From Roseithermus sacchariphilus (GTDB lineage: Bacteria; Bacteroidota; Rhodothermia; Rhodothermales; MEBIC09517), in contig CP030158.1 of assembly GCA_003285105.1 (NCBI GenBank), forward strand, positions 4,636,449 through 4,700,448: a stretch of DNA of 64,000 nucleotides, given 5' to 3'. Below are positions 62,301-64,000 of the stretch, in pieces. How positions within the stretch are numbered: position 1 is the first letter of the stretch; each line of letters opens with the position of its first letter. The notes below the pieces were generated by a model, which made no database searches, was not told the DNA's origin, and saw only the letters and a list, made by a program, of their open reading frames with translations. Both the position numbers and the translations under genes were made by a program.

Positions 62301-62674
62301 CTCAGGTTCGACGCCGGCGGGGGCATGCGCTGCTCCGGGTCGTCGCTGACGATGCGGCGGAAGACCTCACTGCGGCGCAGGTTGCCCGGCACGATGGCTC
62401 GCGCGCCCGGGTGCTCCGGCAATTCGGCGAAGGCCTGCTCCGCCACGTCCAGGCGTAGCCCGGCCTCCCGCGCGTTGGCGTCCGGCCCGTGGCAGGCGAA
62501 ACAGCGGTCGGACAGGATCGGCTTGATGTGCCGGTTGAAGTCGACCCGCTCGGGCAGGTGCCGCTCGGCCTCGGCGACGGCCGGCGGCTTCTGCGGACCG
62601 CAGCCGGCGAGCAGCAGCCACACGACCACCAGCGAAGCGCTTCCGGAGCAAGCCAGAGAACGAGAGGGGACCAC
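59378..62674 (-). CDS. PSD1 cytochrome / DUF1549 / LamG / DUF1553 lipoprotein
   Basis: A large exported lipoprotein (1098 residues from GTG 62674). The lipobox is LLAGC. The PSCyt1 cytochrome c domain has CFACH (haem), with a Met in RMPPPASN nearby. The DUF1549 domain carries a second Cxx[14 protein letters not shown] LamG-like jelly roll (about 455-665, starting [11 protein letters not shown]) is inserted between DUF1549 and DUF1553. DUF1553 (about 740-1080) has [34 protein letters not shown] at 62707 extends the frame, but AT-rich -10-like DNA lies on it, so GTG is preferred. It leads the DUF1501-DUF2264 gene set. Confidence 0.92.
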   Translation of the reverse strand: MVPSRSLACSGSASLVVVWLLLAGCGPQKPPAVAEAERHLPERVDFNRHIKPILSDRCFACHGPDANAREAGLRLDVAEQAFAELPEHPGARAIVPGNLRRSEVFRRIVSDDPEQRMPPPASNLSLSAEEIALLARWIEQGAEYKPHWAFIPPERPAPPPVDDEAWVRNDIDRFVRATLSERGGRPSPEADRETLIRRVTFALTGLPPTIEEIDAFLADDRPDAYERVVDRLLASEAYGEHMAAEWLDVARYADSHGYQDDGLRTMWPWRDWVIDAFNRNLPYDAFVTWQLAGDLLPEPTQEQILATGFNRNHMQSQEGGIVPEEYRVEYVADRVQTLGTAFLGLTMQCARCHDHKYDPVSQKEYFELFAFFNQVNEFGNIPYAGEASPTVTLVDAETEARLTPLRSRIRALEAETAIDHADYDDGYARWLADLEQGRRPTAIRPKGLVGHYPLDGFTPGKDDRLDLANTVRPAASGYYWGDMDKVPEVVEGRFGRAMRLRGEGWLDMGPDRYYFERNEPFSLSLWVHRLDSLAGPLMTKTGGLMNGKRGYVCEILEDGTLSASLNHVFPDNSIEIRTLDPLPVGRWVHLVMTYDGSSRAEGLTLYLDGQPIRTKVVVDNLQKSIRHSVDYLTGTERNWGEEGNLRIGFVGPNLPRLDATLVDEFRVFDRRLTALEVAVLSGVEDPLGDLLAASARTPAQERALRAYYVAAVDPVWPVRFRALTRLRGEENAILTPVPEVMVMRDRREPRPTFVLARGAYDAPRERVEAGTPEAILAFPEDLPPNRLGLARWLFDPAHPLTARVAVNRYWQMHFGRGLVATPEDFGNQGALPTHPELLDWLAVWFRDNGWDLKALHRLILTSATYRQASVADAAMRQADPNNEWLARGPARRLTAEQMRDHVLAASGLLVRTIGGPPVKPYQPPGLWKELATRNATEYVPDTGDKLYRRSLYTIWKRTSPPPSMISFDAAERNFCTVRRQSTNTPLQALVLLNDPQVVEAARMLAERAVREGGTTPEARITYAFRLLTSRYPDAAERATLTALYAAEQETFAADEAAALALLGVGEHPRDESLDPVTVAAYTVVANTIMNVDASVMVR

Positions 62675-62706
62675 GGCATGGACCGGTTGAGGACGGAAAG
62701 GCCTCA

Positions 62707-62714
62707 ATAATATA
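62707..62714 (-). promoter_or_regulatory. Possible -10 element for the PSD1 gene
   Basis: On the minus strand TATATTAT lies about 33 bp upstream of the GTG start in an otherwise GC-rich gap. No matching -35 is seen. It overlaps the alternative TTG start, which argues against that start. Confidence 0.35.
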
Positions 62715-62787
62715 CGATTCCCGACCGCGATTGCACGTCCTCAGATGCGGGAACGGCACGTCCTCGGCTCGGGTCACCAGGCCCGGG

Positions 62788-64000
62788 TTACCAGGCCAGG
62801 GTCAGCGCCCACGTCGTCATCCGCGGATAGGCATGGCGCGCCTCCCGGCGGGGCGTCCCGTCTTCTCCGTAGACCAGCCGCCAGTCCAGCACGTTGGCGT
62901 GGTCGAGGGCATTGAGCACCTCCAGGCGCCCCTGCACCTCGAAGCGGCCGAGGCGGCGGGTATAGGCCAGGCCCAGGTCGAGGCGGTAGTACGCGGGGAG
63001 GACGTGTTCGTCGGGGCGGCCCAGGTCATACGGGGGATGGTAGCGCACGGCAGCGTCCTGCGCCAGGTAGTCGTAATAGGCCTGGCGGAAGCCCCAGGCG
63101 CGGCCCCAGACGCCCTGCGCACGCAGGCGGACGGTGAGTGCCGGCACCGGGCGCCCGTCGACGGCGAGCGTGGCGCGGTGGGGTTCGTTCCAGGGCACCG
63201 GCACGGAGCGGCCTTCGAAGCGGTCCGCGCGCTGCATCGTCGCCCGGGCGGCCTCGTAGCGCAGCGCGGCCCGGAGGCGCTCGGTGGCGCGTGCCACTTC
63301 GAGGGAAGCGCCGGCCGCCCGGCCCCGCGCCGGCGCCAGAAACGCGGCCTGTTCGGAGAGGACACCGCCCTGGTACGACAGGCCCCCGCCCCCGGCCGCC
63401 AGGGCCGTTGCCTCCGGTAGCCGGTACGTCATCGTGAGGAGATGCGGCTGGCGCTTCCAGTAGCCCTCGCCCCGCACCGACCAGGCCCGCGCCGGCCGGA
63501 TCAGCAGCGAGGCGCTTAGGTGGAAGGCCAGCGGCGGGCGCACCGTGCCATCGACCGGCAGCCAGATCCGCACGGAGGGCACCAGCGCGCCCACGTTGAG
63601 CTTGCTCACGTCGAACTGCTGGACGAACTGCCGGTACATCCCGGCGGCCAGACGCCCGGCCCACCGGTCGCGGTCATGCCGCACGGCCAGGCGGGGCTCG
63701 GCATAGAGGGTCTGCCGCACGGGCAGGTAGGTCAGCCGCACGCCGGCTTCGGCGCGGGTGCGCGCGCTGAGGTCGACCTCGTCCCGCAGGTAGAGGGCGC
63801 CGCGTCCGACGCGGGCGGCCTGTTCGACGTGCTGCCGGGGTGCCGGATCGGCGAGCGGCCCGTCCCGGGAGGCCAGGTCGTCCTCGACGTCCAGCCCCGG
63901 CAGGTGAGCCGCCAGCAACGTGAAGCGGCTATCGGTCAGCAGCAGCTCCGCGCCGACCTGCACCTGATGCCGTCCCTGCACGTGGTCGAAGGTGCCGGCC
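62788..64000 (-). CDS. TonB-dependent receptor-like protein, C-terminal part (cut by window edge)
   Basis: 404 residues of open frame run to the end of the window. The sequence is a beta barrel: alternating strands (ARTRAEAGVRLTYLPVRQTLYAEPRLAV, GMYRQFVQQFDVS, LAFHLSASLLIRPARAWSVRGEGYWKRQ), a late RLDLGLAYTRRLGRFEVQGRLEVLNALDHANVL and the terminal WALTLAW. VLNALDH is a TonB-receptor-type closing strand pattern. The plug domain would lie outside the window. It precedes the PSD1 cluster by about 110 bp and might supply its substrate, but the ligand is unknown. Confidence 0.8.
   Translation of the reverse strand, partial: AGTFDHVQGRHQVQVGAELLLTDSRFTLLAAHLPGLDVEDDLASRDGPLADPAPRQHVEQAARVGRGALYLRDEVDLSARTRAEAGVRLTYLPVRQTLYAEPRLAVRHDRDRWAGRLAAGMYRQFVQQFDVSKLNVGALVPSVRIWLPVDGTVRPPLAFHLSASLLIRPARAWSVRGEGYWKRQPHLLTMTYRLPEATALAAGGGGLSYQGGVLSEQAAFLAPARGRAAGASLEVARATERLRAALRYEAARATMQRADRFEGRSVPVPWNEPHRATLAVDGRPVPALTVRLRAQGVWGRAWGFRQAYYDYLAQDAAVRYHPPYDLGRPDEHVLPAYYRLDLGLAYTRRLGRFEVQGRLEVLNALDHANVLDWRLVYGEDGTPRREARHAYPRMTTWALTLAW

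Overview
The window is high-GC DNA that looks like a member of the Rhodothermota/Bacteroidota (Rhodothermales-like). Two proteins carry the YPNPFNP-type C-terminal sorting domain of the type IX secretion system (T9SS) and a third carries a YPNPF variant. DUF2480, CHRD, DUF4856 and imelysin families occur, as do TonB-dependent receptors. Most genes lack a Shine-Dalgarno sequence. The genus is an inference. I saw no rRNA, tRNA, CRISPR array or intact insertion sequence.

Layout. 1-7.1 kb: a tripartite heavy-metal RND efflux operon (adaptor, CusA/CzcA-type pump, partial TolC-type channel) on the minus strand, divergent from an OmpR-type regulator and histidine kinase. Between them lie four 7-bp direct repeats at exact 11-bp spacing, a likely regulator site. 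7.2-15.1 kb: a BNR/sortilin-like secreted protein, a Spy/CpxP-like lipoprotein, a CPA2 antiporter fused to USP and PTS-EIIA-like domains, a NUDIX hydrolase and a small unknown ORF. 15.1-21.3 kb: three minus-strand genes for secreted or surface proteins joined by ATGA overlaps; the first is broken by a one-base frameshift. 21.5-30.7 kb: RecG, a FucP-type sugar transporter, a STAND-type ATPase and a divergent T9SS protein with six CHRD domains. 30.8-43.3 kb: penicillin acylase, small membrane and barrel proteins, an SDR, a DUF2914 protein, an M1 aminopeptidase, DUF2480, a Cys/Met-metabolism PLP enzyme, OsmC and a cysteine desulfurase.

43.4-50.2 kb: a four-gene iron-type uptake operon (DUF4856 lipoprotein, imelysin, HTTM, TonB receptor) preceded by Fur-box-like palindromes. 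50.4-54.5 kb: an alpha/beta hydrolase and GNAT acetyltransferase, then clpP and tig. 54.9-62.7 kb: a duplicated-domain secreted protein, then DUF2264, DUF1501 and a PSD1/DUF1549/LamG/DUF1553 cytochrome lipoprotein, a cluster common in Planctomycetes and marine polymer degraders. The window ends inside a second TonB-type receptor.

The least expected signal is two families of 7-bp tandem repeats at gene borders. One is GGCTNNN: 47 uninterrupted units at 41827-42155 and four units at 23658-23685. It supplies the C-terminal codons of two unrelated proteins. The other is GTCGAAG followed by a GCGGACGGGAAAC signature: five copies between 35.2 and 59.4 kb, three of them in an inverted arrangement. 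They fill the spaces between minus-strand genes and overlap stop codons.
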